From Symsagittifera roscoffensis (lineage: Eukaryota > Xenacoelomorpha > Acoela > Convolutidae): DNA of 64,000 nt. The notes beneath the pieces are model-generated. The model was not told the origin of the DNA and did not search any database. It saw only the letters and a program-made list of their open reading frames with translations. The stretch lies in contig NC_087069.1 of assembly GCF_963678635.1 (NCBI RefSeq), forward strand, positions 22,974,360-23,038,359, read 5' to 3'. Positions 1-10,400 of the stretch are shown here, one piece after another. The translations under genes were made by a program, and so were the position numbers. Position 1 is the stretch's first letter, and every line of letters starts with the position of its first letter.

Positions 1-1536
1 AATTGGTCTGTAGTTAGTAATGTCATTGCGAGCATCAGATTTGTATAAAGGGGTAACAAAAGAAGTTTTCCACTGACTAGGCCAGTTTTTGTGTTTCAAT
101 ATCCAGGCATATAAATCGTAAACGAGGGGTGATATGATATCAGAGCAGTGAGATAACACGAAAGAGGGAATATTATCCGGACCAGTATTACTAGTGTCGG
201 GACAGTAATTCAAAAATGATTCAATATCAGGTAATGATAAGTTAAGATCGTTTAAACAAATCGAAACATTGGAGAACAAGTCTGGCAGTGTGAACATTTC
301 TTGGTCATTGAAAACTGATGCGAAGAACTTGTTGAATCCAGTAGCTTTTTCGAGTTCAGTTGTCAAGGAAATATTGCCGTGATACATGATGGATGGAAGG
401 GCAGAATTATAACCGAGAGTTTTGAGGAGCTTAAAACATTCGCTCGTAGAAGAAAGATTGAACTGATTAATAAAGACCTCTTTGTCCAATTCAATTGATT
501 CAGAAAGATATCTAGTGATATCTTTCAATTTAATTGCCTGCAAATAAGAATTTTCTTTTTTTAATTTGCGAAGTGTTGTTTCTTTCTGATTAATTAAATG
601 AACAGTATGCGAAGAATAAAATATCGGCAACACCTTCCTTTTGGAACGTTTTAATTTAATGGCAGACTTGAACGAGCTATTGAGAAGACTATACCACTTA
701 TCAGCATAGGACTCTATTGTGCAAGAATTAAGAGATACCAAATTGTACATAGATTGAAGATAAGTATTGAAAGTTTGGATGTTAAAAGAAGATTTGGAAT
801 AGGAACTTTGCAGCTCACAAGTCGGATGGACAGAATTAAAATTAAAGAAAATGGGGTAGTGGTCGGAGAAAATTTGATTGCCAACTGATACAGGTAAGTT
901 TATTTCATTAGAAATAACGAGATCTAGGATATTTTTGTTCTTATGTGTCGCTTCAGTAACAAACTGCAGAAAACCATTTTCGATAATGATTTCAAGAAAA
1001 GAGCGTTCATTTGTAGAAGAAGAGGAGTAAGTATTCCAATCAATAGAAGGAAAATTAAAGTCCCCGAGAAGGTAAAAATTATAGGTATTTCCGTATCCGT
1101 ATTGCTGTAAAATTTCTTCAATCTTCAACAAGTAGGACTCAATGCAATTTAGGAGGAGTTGAATATTAACAGAATAAATAGAAGACATGGGAGGGTTATA
1201 GATGAGAACAAAGAAGGAGGGTAGTTCGCTTAATACAACACATGAAACGGCAAATTCAAATGACGGAATGGTAATATTCATAGCTTTGAGAGGGTCGTTG
1301 GCCGATTGTGCAATAAGTAGACCACCGTGCTGTCTTCGTTCTCGATCTGTTCTACATATAGTGATATAAGAAGAGCCAAGAAAAATTTCAGAATCATCAA
1401 TGTCGGGATTAAGCCAAGTTTCTGTAAGAAACACCAAAGAAATCAAATTAGTATTACAGAGACTAATTAATTCGTATCTCTTATCGAGTGGACATATAGA
1501 TTGACAATTTAACAGTAAGCAATTCGTAGATTCTAG
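1..1536 (-). CDS. Non-LTR retrotransposon ORF2, 5' part (APE endonuclease, linker, start of reverse transcriptase)
   Basis: The minus strand is open for 512 codons without a stop and leaves the window at position 1. Residues about 1-235 look like an APE-type endonuclease: an LLLNCQSI start, FLTETWL (catalytic Glu near residue 39), LLGDFNFPSIDW (Asp near 159) and SDHYPI (His near 226). A linker rich in Lys, Ser and Leu follows. From about residue 430 the conserved entry to a non-LTR reverse transcriptase appears: TGPDNIPSF, then WPSQWKTSFVTPLYK and NYRPI at the edge. The protein would nick target DNA and prime reverse transcription there. The frame starts directly after the ORF1 stop, in the same frame, and the first Met is residue 86, inside the nuclease, so independent AUG initiation is unlikely. 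The layout fits the CR1/Jockey/L2 group; the exact clade is not resolved. The lack of stops suggests a recent copy. Confidence 0.9.
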
Positions 1537-1539
1537 TCA
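1533..1539 (-). promoter_or_regulatory. Candidate leaky stop (TGA-CTAG) between ORF1 and ORF2
   Basis: ORF1 ends in TGA at 1539-1537 and is followed immediately by CTAG. The downstream frame stays open for 512 codons in the same phase. UGA followed by CUA(G) is an established stop-readthrough context in animal mRNAs and alphaviruses. Its use here as the route to an ORF1-ORF2 fusion is inference. The alternative is a recent mutation in an originally fused ORF. Confidence 0.5.
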
Positions 1540-2650
1540 ATTTGAGGATATGTCAACTGGCGCGCCTTTATAGTAAAGTTTAAGATTTTTGATTCGAAAA
1601 TCTTTCTTGTTTTTCGCCTCGGAAGTAATCATTTGATATCGTTTGGCCAGAAGATTTTTCTCAGTTTGACGATCCGAATGTGAAAGGAACTTTTTAATAT
1701 ACACTCGGTTAATGTAATTCTGAAGGTAGTGACTACGAGCAAAGCAGTTATTTAAGAATCGGTCATTAGAAGTTGTAACAAGGAGGGGTCGACATCTTGG
1801 TCTATCAGAAGCTAATTCATTTGGAGAAGATTTAGTAATCTTTCCAAGGCGTCGAGTCGCAGTGATATTATTCTCTGGATGCAATCCCATATGTTGCATT
1901 ATTCCATCAATTTCTGTTGAGTCGTTTTCAATTTGCTTAAAATAAGAGCTTTCGTTTTCAGGAATACCAGTAATAACAAACTGCAGTTCAGTATTAGGTA
2001 ACGATTTCTTACTGCCGGATACTATATCACTATAAGAAGGTAAAGATTTAGTGACCGCTTCTTTGACATTTTCATTCACGCCAGGGATAACTTCACTGAT
2101 AAGTTTAGGGACAAAGTTTAGGTTTAGTTTGATTTGCTTATCTGAAAGTTGACTAATGAGGTTAAACATCACTGAAATTGCACTAGCATAATCATCTACA
2201 ATACGCGGAAAGATATATATAGCTGATACCAATCGAAATTTATTGGTCCAACACAAGGGCGGAATTAGGGAGGGGGAAGCCCCCCCCCCCTCAGGAATTC
2301 GACCCCGTGCCAACCCAAAGGGTCTCCCCTTTGTGCGAGTTTGAGATTAACTTTTCGGCTGAAGAACCCTAAAGTTTTTCTAAGGGCGCCTATGGCGCCT
2401 ATATTTATTAAATTTGAATGGGAAGCGCGCGCCAAAAAAAACGCGATTTTTTGTTCAACATTTTCCAAAAAGTGCCTGGAAGCGCCCTTTTGGCCTGTTT
2501 TTTTTTTAATTTGGTTTAAGCTGCGGCGCAGAAAATTTAGTCTAAACAGAATTTCAATTTGGTCGATCTAAAAAATTTTTTTTTGAAAAAACCAGATCCG
2601 CCCCTGGTCCAATATATTTTAATTTTCCGAGGGGCGATCGATCCATCCAT
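1537..2650 (-). pseudogene. Non-LTR retrotransposon ORF1 (nucleic-acid-binding protein), interrupted by a MITE
   Basis: The body of the reading frame (stop at 1537-1539, continuous up to the MITE edge at 2253) resembles ORF1 proteins of L1/CR1-type elements: LQFVITGIPENES, then TRRLGK, a RPLLV strand, and a Lys/Arg-rich C-terminal part with YIKKFLSHSDRQ and RIKNLKLYYKG. This fits an RRM-like RNA-binding domain followed by a C-terminal domain. ORF1 proteins usually coat the element RNA. The frame currently open up to 2313 begins inside the MITE and is chimeric. Removing the MITE plus one copy of its target duplication (361 bp) restores a frame starting at the ATG at 2650-2648. That ATG is preceded in frame by TAA two codons upstream, and the frame would have 250 codons. 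This is strong evidence for the original start and for a precise insertion near codon 15. Confidence 0.75.
2254..2606. mobile_element. hAT-type MITE, 353 bp, inserted in retrotransposon ORF1
   Basis: The ends are CAAGGGCGGA (2254) and TCCGCCCCTG (to 2606), a 10-bp terminal inverted repeat with one mismatch. The flanks GTCCAACA (2246-2253) and GTCCAATA (2607-2614) are an 8-bp target duplication with one mismatch. An 8-bp duplication and CAGGGGCGGA-like ends are typical of hAT elements. The interior holds a C homopolymer (2281-2291), GCGCC-rich segments and T-runs but no transposase, so it is non-autonomous. The 76-codon plus-strand open frame inside it is not considered a gene. Confidence 0.8.
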
Positions 2651-4029
2651 TAGAATTTATAACAAACTGCACATAACAAAAGGAAATTTTAAATTGTTCG
2701 TTTGCTTTGCAATATGTTTCAGGTAGATTGTCCAAAAATGGAGATATTTTGAAGATCAGTTTTTTCTAGATCAACCACAATTTTTTGATAAATCTCGATT
2801 TTGATTAAAAAAAACTCGAGATAAATAACAATTGATCAAAACTTTAACATTAGTTTTGTTGACCTTGTTGGCTCGTCGAGTATTTATTTCATGTTGAGGA
2901 AAGACTCTTGAGTGGGTCACTTAAGAGGGATCGGTTCTGCAGCTGAGTCAACTTTCCTGTTTCGCAAGTGTTTTCTGAAAATAACAATACCACCATCTAC
3001 CATTTCCGCATCTTACGCAATATCATGTAATAAGAAGTATGCAAGTAAATCCGGACTAACTAAACTAATGTTAAAAATAATGAAATAAAGATGTTTGAAT
3101 TAAAACAGCTTTCCTTTATTTCAATCGAAAAGTGATGCGAAGTCCAATGGACTTCGAATAGACGTGACTGGCAGGTATCTTATTAAAAACCAAAGGTCAA
3201 GATTAATATGAAATATAAGCACAATCACAACATTCCCCAATGCAAGAAAATTTTGTATCTGCAGATCGAAAACGTAGCCCAATTACAGACATACTACTTT
3301 CTCCTTTCATCCAAGGGGTAACGAAATTAGAAACAAAAAGTAACTTACTTACTGACGCCACGGAATATACAGAAGATATACAAGTGTACACGGAGATGCA
3401 TATGTTAATAAATTACAGGCTACATTCAATTCAACAGATTTATACAGACAAGATAAAGTTTACTGTACAATTGGGGATATGTAAACAAAATGTGTATGAA
3501 CACAAATTATCCATTGGATATGACTAATTAACTAAATTACACATCGATAAAAGGAAATAAAAACTCTAAATTACAGGAAGTGTAGATTAAACTGACAAAA
3601 ATGCTGGTAACCATAGCACTAAGTAAAAATAGTTTAGCATCTAAAAAATGGCTAGACAATGTAAGTAAATTGAAAACAAAATAAAAGTTTTGTTCAAATT
3701 TCGTTAAAATTTTGTGGAAATTGTCCGCCTCCATTTTTGTCTCTGAAACTATAATAAATGAAATGTCGCTATCTTGTTATGTCTCGATATGTTGGGACTC
3801 GATCTCTGGTAAGCATAGGACTACTTGTTGAGTCTCCACGGTTGCAGGGGTTGTGTGGAACGCTGAGTAGTCGCGGTGAATAAGGACCGCTTGGGCTGAA
3901 AATCCCGCAATGGAGTCAAGAATGACGACGGTGAATCCAATTGAAATTTTCCAAGCAATTGTTTAGCGGGTGATTTTGTCGCACGCATAAATTAAATTGG
4001 AGGCCCTTCGACCAAATCCTCAACCAAGT
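2651..4029. other. Leader of the left-edge retrotransposon, then unassigned AT-rich DNA
   Basis: The first few hundred bases next to 2650 should be the 5' untranslated region of the minus-strand non-LTR element, but its 5' end cannot be placed. A 95-codon open frame at 3240-3527 (plus) shows no recognisable family and no splice or promoter context. The part near 3780-4000 is less AT-rich and adjoins the gypsy pol tail; it may include long-terminal-repeat sequence, but no paired copy was found. Confidence 0.4.
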
Positions 4030-4339
4030 CTACTGCTTCTAATTGGGCAACTTCATCCACAAATCTTTTTTCACCGTAAAACTTGGGAGGGCCAGGGTTT
4101 CGTCGAGGTTTGGAGTAGCTACACGAGCAGGTTGTCTGTGTAGTCTTGGCTGGCTTTTCAGGCTCTCGATGTGGATTGGGTCGTCGTTCGTGCCCAAAGG
4201 TATAGTGATGTATCCAGTAGATTCCTAGTCGTCCGTTAGAAGTCGTCTTGAAGAATCTAAAAATCTTTCAAGGGTATTAGATTGGGAATCCGATTTTAAA
4301 CCTGAGTCTGAGCCTAAATAGTCTTCTTATTTGTTATCT

Positions 4340-4806
4340 TAGTGGTCTAAATCTAACGTGGACGTAGGTTCTGAAGCAAAAGAGAGGAAACCTCTTGAAG
4401 GGAATGTGTGGGATTTTCGTCTCTTAGCAGCTAAGGTCTCCAAGTATCTTCTAGAAGAGGAAGGTTCCGCAATGTTGGAGTCCAGTCTCTTAGCTGGAGG
4501 ATGTCTCTTTCAATTCCCTGCTAAACAATCAATGTTAACTAAGATGTTCAATCTACTTGCAAAATTATTTGGAGCCATTGGTTGTTTTGTCGTGAAGGCG
4601 AGGTCTGATTTTCTGAGGATGTGCCCATTGTCGAGTGTTACTGTGTGATCAGTGTCTGATTGTATTTTTCCGTTGAGGGGCTTAAAAATTTTTGTTCTTC
4701 TCCCTATTGACAATCCTTCTAAACGAGTTACCTCCTTGTGTGACGGGGTTCGACTGAGAGGCTCTTGATGAAACTGGAATGGATTTGTCCGTTGGGTCAC
4801 TCTCAC
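4340..4806 (-). pseudogene. Gypsy integrase C-terminal (GPY/F-like) module and pol tail
   Basis: A frame change near 4800 moves the reading from the integrase core into TKIFKPLNGKIQ, TDHTVTLDNGHILRKSDLA, the expected small beta-barrel after gypsy integrases. One TGA after LVNIDCLAGN interrupts the frame. The same phase then continues as a Ser/Arg-rich tail to about 4340 and, with more stops, toward 4030. Confidence 0.6.
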
Positions 4807-4819
4807 AGCTTTTATTGTC

Positions 4820-5660
4820 TGATTTTGTCTCGACTAAGTAGCCGTTCTCAGTGTCGTCGTTGGCTCGTCGATCATTGGCTCTTGATTTTGCCTTTATCGA
4901 CTTCCTTTTATCTGAATCAATGGTTTGTGAGACTTGGCTTTTCCATAAATTTTTGGGAGATCTGTTAAAATGTTTTAGAAAAGTTGTACATCCAATGGAT
5001 GGTTGTTTAGTCGAGCGGAGATTCCAGATGATTTTGTCGATGGCTTTCACCGTGTAAATTAGGCGTTCTACGACTCCATTGCATCTGAGATCCCCAACGG
5101 TGCATAAGATTAAAATAACATTTTTCTTCTCACAGAAATTTTTAAAATCGCTTGATACGAAACATGACCCATGGTCTACTCTAATCAAAACTGCAAGCCA
5201 TTGTAGATTGCAGTAATTAGTCTAAAAGGAAAGAGTTGTCGCGGTAGAGGTGTTATTTACAACTTTCGACGAAGCAAACTTTGTAAATCTATCTATACAG
5301 AGTAATACGTATTTCGAAGGGCCCCAGTTATTATCCAGTGGACTAGCTAAGTCTAAATTAATTTTTTCGTTAGGCTTGGTAAGTTCTGGTAGTTTGTGCG
5401 TGTTTGCCGAACCAAAAATGAATTTTAAGCTCTTACCGTCTTTTAGACGTTGGGAGCCATTTTTCGTGGTAGTAAGTTTTTCTGTTCAGATGCAGCCACC
5501 AAATATTTTCTGCCAATGCCTTTACGCCGAACTGTCCGGGGTGTGTTTCGTGTAACAAACTTATAAACGGGGATCTAAGGGCTGCCGGAACGATTAACTT
5601 GCTATCATTTATTAGTAATCCTTCTCCAAATGTATATCTCTTTGGAATGTTTTAAATAAG
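4820..5660 (-). pseudogene. Gypsy integrase remnant (zinc-binding and catalytic core)
   Basis: On the minus strand RYTFGEGLLINDSKLIVP leads to LLHETHPGQFGVKALAEN (about 5560-5490), the His-His half of the HHCC finger. The core follows with KINLDLASPLDNNWGP (Asp about 5350), IDRFTKFASSKVV, IRVDHGSCFVSSDFKNFC (Asp about 5180) and CNGVVERLIYTVK (Glu about 5055). The three D,D-E positions are still present, but stops and frame changes split the protein, for example near 5220-5225. An intact version would insert the element cDNA. Confidence 0.85.
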
Positions 5661-6050
5661 CTCCAGATTATCCAGTGGAGTCCCGTTTTCCACTGCAGTT
5701 TTCACTTCTTTTGAAAAGTTATCCTCGTTCGCCATAATTTGGATTAGTTTATTAGAGCAAGGGTCTGCGAAAGATAACGTGAAAGATAGTAATTTTAGGT
5801 CCATTTTGTAATTAGAAAATAAGGATTTATGAATTTGAGACATAGTGTCCTTATCAAATTTAATAAACATTCCTTGGTTATCTGCAATGACTGATAATTT
5901 TGGAATAGAAGCTGAAGGGTGAAATGCACTTAAGTCAGCCTTACTTTTGGATATAGGTAAGGAAGTGAGTTTAATAATAAGGGTATAAGTATCAAAAAGC
6001 TTTCTCTGAAAGTAAAAACTGTCTAAGATTGAATGCAACTGTTTGTGCAA
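5652..6050 (-). pseudogene. Gypsy pol spacer between RNase H and integrase
   Basis: A 132-codon minus-strand frame crosses from copy A of the duplication into unique DNA, which shows the original continuity toward integrase. It contains GMFIKFDKDTMSQIHKS and ENGTPLDNLELI, then a TAA. The same frame continues past that stop into the integrase zinc finger, so this is a piece of pol and not a separate gene. Confidence 0.6.
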
Positions 6051-6836
6051 GACTCTGAACGCAAGTAAATTGTATTTGCAAATTCTACTTGTTTCCGTGA
6101 CCTAATTCAGAATAATCGCAAAGAACGACCGTTGGCTGAGTAGTATGTTTTCGTTCTGTCCGTCAGTTGATTTTATATTATCAAACGTCGTTATATTATA
6201 GACACTATTAGCGTCCACCGGATTACTTAACGAAGAGGTGCTCTTTTTACAATTCTTGTTTGTGCCCATTGCTTTTAAAAACAAACAGTCGTTATCTTTT
6301 TGATTGTTCCAAGCACGTTTTCGTTGTCGTTATGTGATGATGTTAGGGATTTGTTTTAAGGTAATCTCGACAAAAGATCAATAAACCACATTTTCTATCC
6401 TGGTTTATGTCTAATTTTAAAATTGATAGGTAAAAGTCTTTTTTACTCAACGTGTCAGTCTGCTGTGCATGGTTTTGTTACCGCCATTTAAAGCGGATAA
6501 AAGGGCCTTATGGTAGTTCTTGAAGTGTTTTGTTGCCCCGACTACTCCCAACAATTCAAATTCATTGGTCGAACACTTCATTTCATGGGTGTTCAAAATT
6601 GTCGAAGTGAAGACGTTAGTTATTCCTCGCTTCATTGTCCTATGATCAAATCGGAACCTAGTCCTCTGTGGGATGCGTCTGTTTTTAATCTTGAAGGTCT
6701 TTTTACATCAAAGTGGTTATTTTCAGTAATAATGATAGTTTGCGTTTTAGGTCTTCAAAAGCATAGGCTCGGGAATCGTTCAAATGATATGTTGAGTTCG
6801 TGTTTAAAAGTTGACATAAAGGAGCACACAAGGTAG
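5790..6836. repeat. Tandem duplication inside gypsy pol, copy A (1047 bp)
   Basis: This is the partner of 6837-7883. The trinucleotide TAG precedes 5790 and also ends each copy (6834-6836 and 7881-7883), a 3-bp microhomology at the junction. Copy A is followed to the left by the unique spacer and integrase. Confidence 0.9.
6447..6643 (-). pseudogene. Gypsy RNase H fragment (copy A)
   Basis: The translated sequence is identical to the fragment 1047 bp to the right. It has the same internal deletion and terminal stop, so the deletion predates the duplication. Confidence 0.8.
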
Positions 6837-7883
6837 TAATTTTGGGTCCACTTTGTAATTAGAAAGTAAGGATTTATGAATTTGAGACATAGTGTCCTTA
6901 TCAAATTTAATAAACATTCCTTGGTTATCTGCAATGACTGATAATTTTGGAATAAAAGCTGAAGGGTGAAATGCACTTAAGTCAGCCTTACTTTTGGATT
7001 TAGGTAAGGAAGTGAGTTTAATAATGAGGGTATAAGTAGCAAAAAGTTTTCTCTGAAATTAAAAACTGTCTAAGATTGAATGCAACTGTTTGTGCAAGAC
7101 TCTGAACGCAAGTAAATTGTATTTGCAAATTCTACTTGTTTCCGTGACCTAATTCAGAATAATCGCAAAGAACGACCGTTGGCTGAGTAGTATGTTTTCG
7201 TTCTGTCCGTCAGTTGATTTTATATTATCAAACGTCGTTATATTATAGACACTATTAGCGTCCACCGGATTACTTAACGAAGAGGTGCTCTTTTTACAAT
7301 TCTTGTTTGTGCCCATTGCTTTTAAAAACAAACAGTCGTTATCTTTTTGATTGTTCCAAGCACGTTTTCGTTGTCGTTATGTGATGATGTTAGGGATTTG
7401 TTTTAAGGTAATCTCGACAAAAGATCAATAAACCACATTTTCTATCCTGGTTTATGTCTAATTTTAAAATTGATAGGTAAAAGTCTTTTTTACTCAACGT
7501 GTCAGTCTGCTGTGCATGGTTTTGTTACCGCCATTTAAAGCGGATAAAAGGGCCTTATGGTAGTTCTTGAAGTGTTTTGTTGCCCCGACTACTCCCAACA
7601 ATTCAAATTCATTGGTCGAACACTTCATTTCATGGGTGTTCAAAATTGTCGAAGTGAAGACGTTAGTTATTCCTCGCTTCATTGTCCTATGATCAAATCG
7701 GAATCTAGTCCTCTGTGGGATGCGTCTGTTTTTAATCTTGAAGGTCTTTTTACATCAAAGTGGTTATTTTCAGTAATAATGATAGTTTGCGTTTTAGGTC
7801 TTCAAAAGCATAGGCTCGGGAATCGTTCAAATGATATGTTGAGTTCGTGTTTAAAAGTTGACATAAAGGAGCACACAAGGTAG
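6837..7883. repeat. Tandem duplication inside gypsy pol, copy B (1047 bp)
   Basis: This is a near-identical direct repeat of 5790-6836 with a constant offset of 1047 bp. Only a few substitutions are visible, clustered in the first 250 bp. The unit carries an RNase H fragment (7494-7682, minus) and the spacer downstream of it. Copy B is followed by reverse transcriptase sequence, its natural upstream neighbour on the minus strand. Confidence 0.9.
7494..7690 (-). pseudogene. Gypsy RNase H fragment (copy B)
   Basis: The minus strand reads CSTNEFELLGVVGATKHF, then HKALLSALN and GNKTMHSRLTR. These match the gypsy RNase H motifs STNELELLGVVWA, DHKALLSALN and SRLTRW. The stretch between the two motifs that normally carries FTVxTD is deleted, removing a catalytic Asp. 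The frame ends in a stop right after SRLTR. Confidence 0.8.
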
Positions 7884-8560
7884 ATAAACTTGGTACGAAT
7901 ATCATGTTTTGAGTTATTGATCCGAAGAAAGACCTTAGTTCTGAAATATTTTTTGGTTTCGGGAGGCTTTTTTTTGAATCCGCTTTTTCAGCCAATGGTT
8001 GTTCTCCTGTGTTCAAAATCTTGAAGCCCCAACCATTTTTTTCCCAATTGACTGCCATGTTTTTGTTTTCTAAGCTATTCTAAAGTTCAATAGAATGTCT
8101 TGGTGCTCTTCTAAAGAACTTTTTGAGGCAATTAAGAGAGTCGTCAATGTGATAATTTGTAAAAGGTATATTCTTTAAAAAGGAATTCACTACTCGTTGA
8201 AATTCGTTTGGCAAAAAATCCGGTTTAGAAGCGGTACGTCCCAGTAGTTCCCCACTAACAATATCAAAGTTACAATGCTTGCTTGTGTTGTCGCATAGTT
8301 TTAATTGACTGTATGCGTTTCGCAGATTCAAGCTACTAAACTACACCTCAACTGATTTTTTTGTTTGACAGTTGTAACGTCTTTTTATTGTAACGTCTTT
8401 TTATTGCACCGTATCGTTTTTGATTGATTACTGTGGGGCTTATAAAGCAATCTTCGTCACATTCTTCCAGTTTGATCATGTGCCCTTCTTTTTCCAACCA
8501 TTTCAATTCTGTATTTACATTTTCTAACTAATAAAGGGGTACTCTTCAAACCTTGGTTTG
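7750..8560 (-). pseudogene. Gypsy reverse transcriptase remnant
   Basis: Near 8520-8450 the frame reads GHMIKLEECDEDCFISPTVI, typical of the gypsy RT N-terminus. A deletion and a stop follow, then LNLRNAYSQLKL with SKHCNFDI (8335-8260), NEFQRVVNSFLKNIPF and HIDD (about 8160), where the usual catalytic box is YIDD. The thumb and connection segment follows at 8058-7750 with EKADSKKSLPKPKNI, SELRSFFGSITQ and PSLSTLCAPL. Parts of the palm between the SGEL and NEFQRV motifs are missing or frameshifted. The role in an intact element would be reverse transcription; this copy cannot be active. Confidence 0.8.
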
Positions 8561-10400
8561 GATTGGTTTAAAAGGAGGAGAGAACTGTGTAATTTTTCTA
8601 TCCAATGGAATTTTTCCAACTCTTGTAAAATTCTGAAATTTCATGCTTCATGCTCTCAAAAATCTGAAACGCTCATTCGGCAGTAGGAGGCAAATAATCT
8701 TCTACCATTTTTTATTCCATCGATAAACGACTCATAGTTGTCCATTAACAGTGTTTAAAGTCTGATCACAACTTGATTCAAAGACCAGATATTTGGACCT
8801 TGGGAATTGAAACGATATGACTAATTTGGGCGGTAATTTAAAAACATAGCCATCACTAAGTTGGAAAAAGTGTCAATGAATTGAAGGAAACCGAAAACAA
8901 TTGATCGAATTTCATCTTTCGAAGAAAAAAAAACCTCGTGTTAATTTTTCTTCGAATTTCATGTTAATTTTTGAATTTCAAGAATCCTTTATGACTGCCA
9001 CTTCATAAAACTAACCCAATTAGAGAAAAATGGGTCAATAGAGATTTTTCATACCACTGCAAAATCTATAGACTAAAATCCAATTTAAAAAACAATCGCA
9101 TTTTAGTTTTACGCCGTTGCAATTTTCAAACTGAGGGGCTTAGTTTGCCTTCCATTGAGAAATTTAATTTGAATTGAATTGAACAAGAAATCAACAGTCA
9201 AACCGCGATAAATCAAATTTGATCGGGATTAATTTTTAAAATTTTTTCACGCAAATAAACAGTATCGAAAAACCAACCGGCTTAAATAAGTATCAACACT
9301 TCACTGATTGAGTCTCCACTGATTTCTTAATGTTTTTATTTTGTGTATTTTATGACCTTGAATTCTGCTTTTAAATACCAAAATTTATGCCAGTTCGATA
9401 TTTTTTGTTGACTTGTAGCTTCCGATAATCACGGTTAATTTACGTATGAAAGGAAGTGTTGTCAACCAACCTGCTACCCGAAACCGATTTACTTCAGAAC
9501 CGAAACGAGACAGAAATACCAGGTTTTCTTAAATAAAAAAATACAAATTGCTGAGCTGTCATATCTAGCATTAAAAAAATGAGTTTCAGTAAAAATTATT
9601 TAACTCATCAAAACAGTACAGAGAAAAACTTTGAGAAATATTATCAATAAGTTTCAAATGGTTCAAATAACTCAGAAATATTAACCTCAAATTAATCATT
9701 GTGCGAAAATTTATTTTTCACTCTAATCTCTACTTTTGAAACTATTTTAAAAAATTTATTTAAAAAAAAAAACATTTTAATTATCTCGGGATTAAAAAAT
9801 CGAACCTTAACATCAGCCATGTCGCAACTGTTAGAACTATAGTATCACCTATTCATCAACCTCGTCTTGCAAATTTTTCTTTTTGGATGTGGTCCTTGAA
9901 AAAACAGCCCCACAAGAAAACTCAATTCAGTCTCGTGGTCAAAACTCATAAATCATTTCATTAATTTTCTGATGAGAATACTACAGAGAGCTCAGAGCTC
10001 ACGGACCAAAGAATTTTGATAGGGTAAACTTTTAAGAGCGTGAGCCGTTGATTTATCAGAGTAAGTGATTTGTAATAAAACTGTGAAAAAAACTGGAAAT
10101 CGTTGAAAAGGTATCGGTTATTATAATAAATGGGATTTCAAAATATCAATATAGCAAAGCGCAGCTGTCAAAAATCATTCCCTACAAGCGGGCGACCAAA
10201 CTAATGTTGATTAATTTTGTGAAATTTAGTGTATTTATGGTTTCGGTTTTGCGTTGAATAAAAAAAAACTTCCAACTCGTTGTTTTCCAATATTTAGCTC
10301 AACCCTTGTCAGTAGCCAGGTGGGTGAATAGCTGTCGCCTCCGATCATCAAGAGAACTCAACCACATGATCAAAAACATAAAATTTTTTGAAAGGCTTCA
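8561..10400. other. AT-rich DNA with no recognised gene
   Basis: No open frame of note, splice-flanked exon or repeat with a partner elsewhere was found. It could include decayed upstream parts (gag, protease) of the gypsy element, but no motif supports this. Confidence 0.5.

Larger units (their letters stand above)
4030..8560 (-). mobile_element. Decayed Ty3/gypsy retrotransposon pol region
   Basis: Read on the minus strand, the order is reverse transcriptase (8560-7750), RNase H pieces, a spacer, integrase zinc finger and core (5660-4820), then a GPY/F-like module and a variable tail (4806 to about 4030). This is the Ty3/gypsy order (RT, RNase H, IN). Every domain is cut by stops, frameshifts or deletions, so the copy is dead. 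No gag or protease is visible beyond 8560, and no long terminal repeats could be paired. Confidence 0.8.

Noticed and set aside
3240-3527. 95-codon plus-strand gene.
   Set aside because: No motif, no splice or promoter context, and it overlaps a minus-strand frame; nothing supports it.
6510-7883. Two identical 108-codon plus-strand frames (6510-6836 and 7557-7883).
   Set aside because: They are antisense shadows of the duplicated gypsy RNase H and spacer; identity reflects the 1047-bp duplication.
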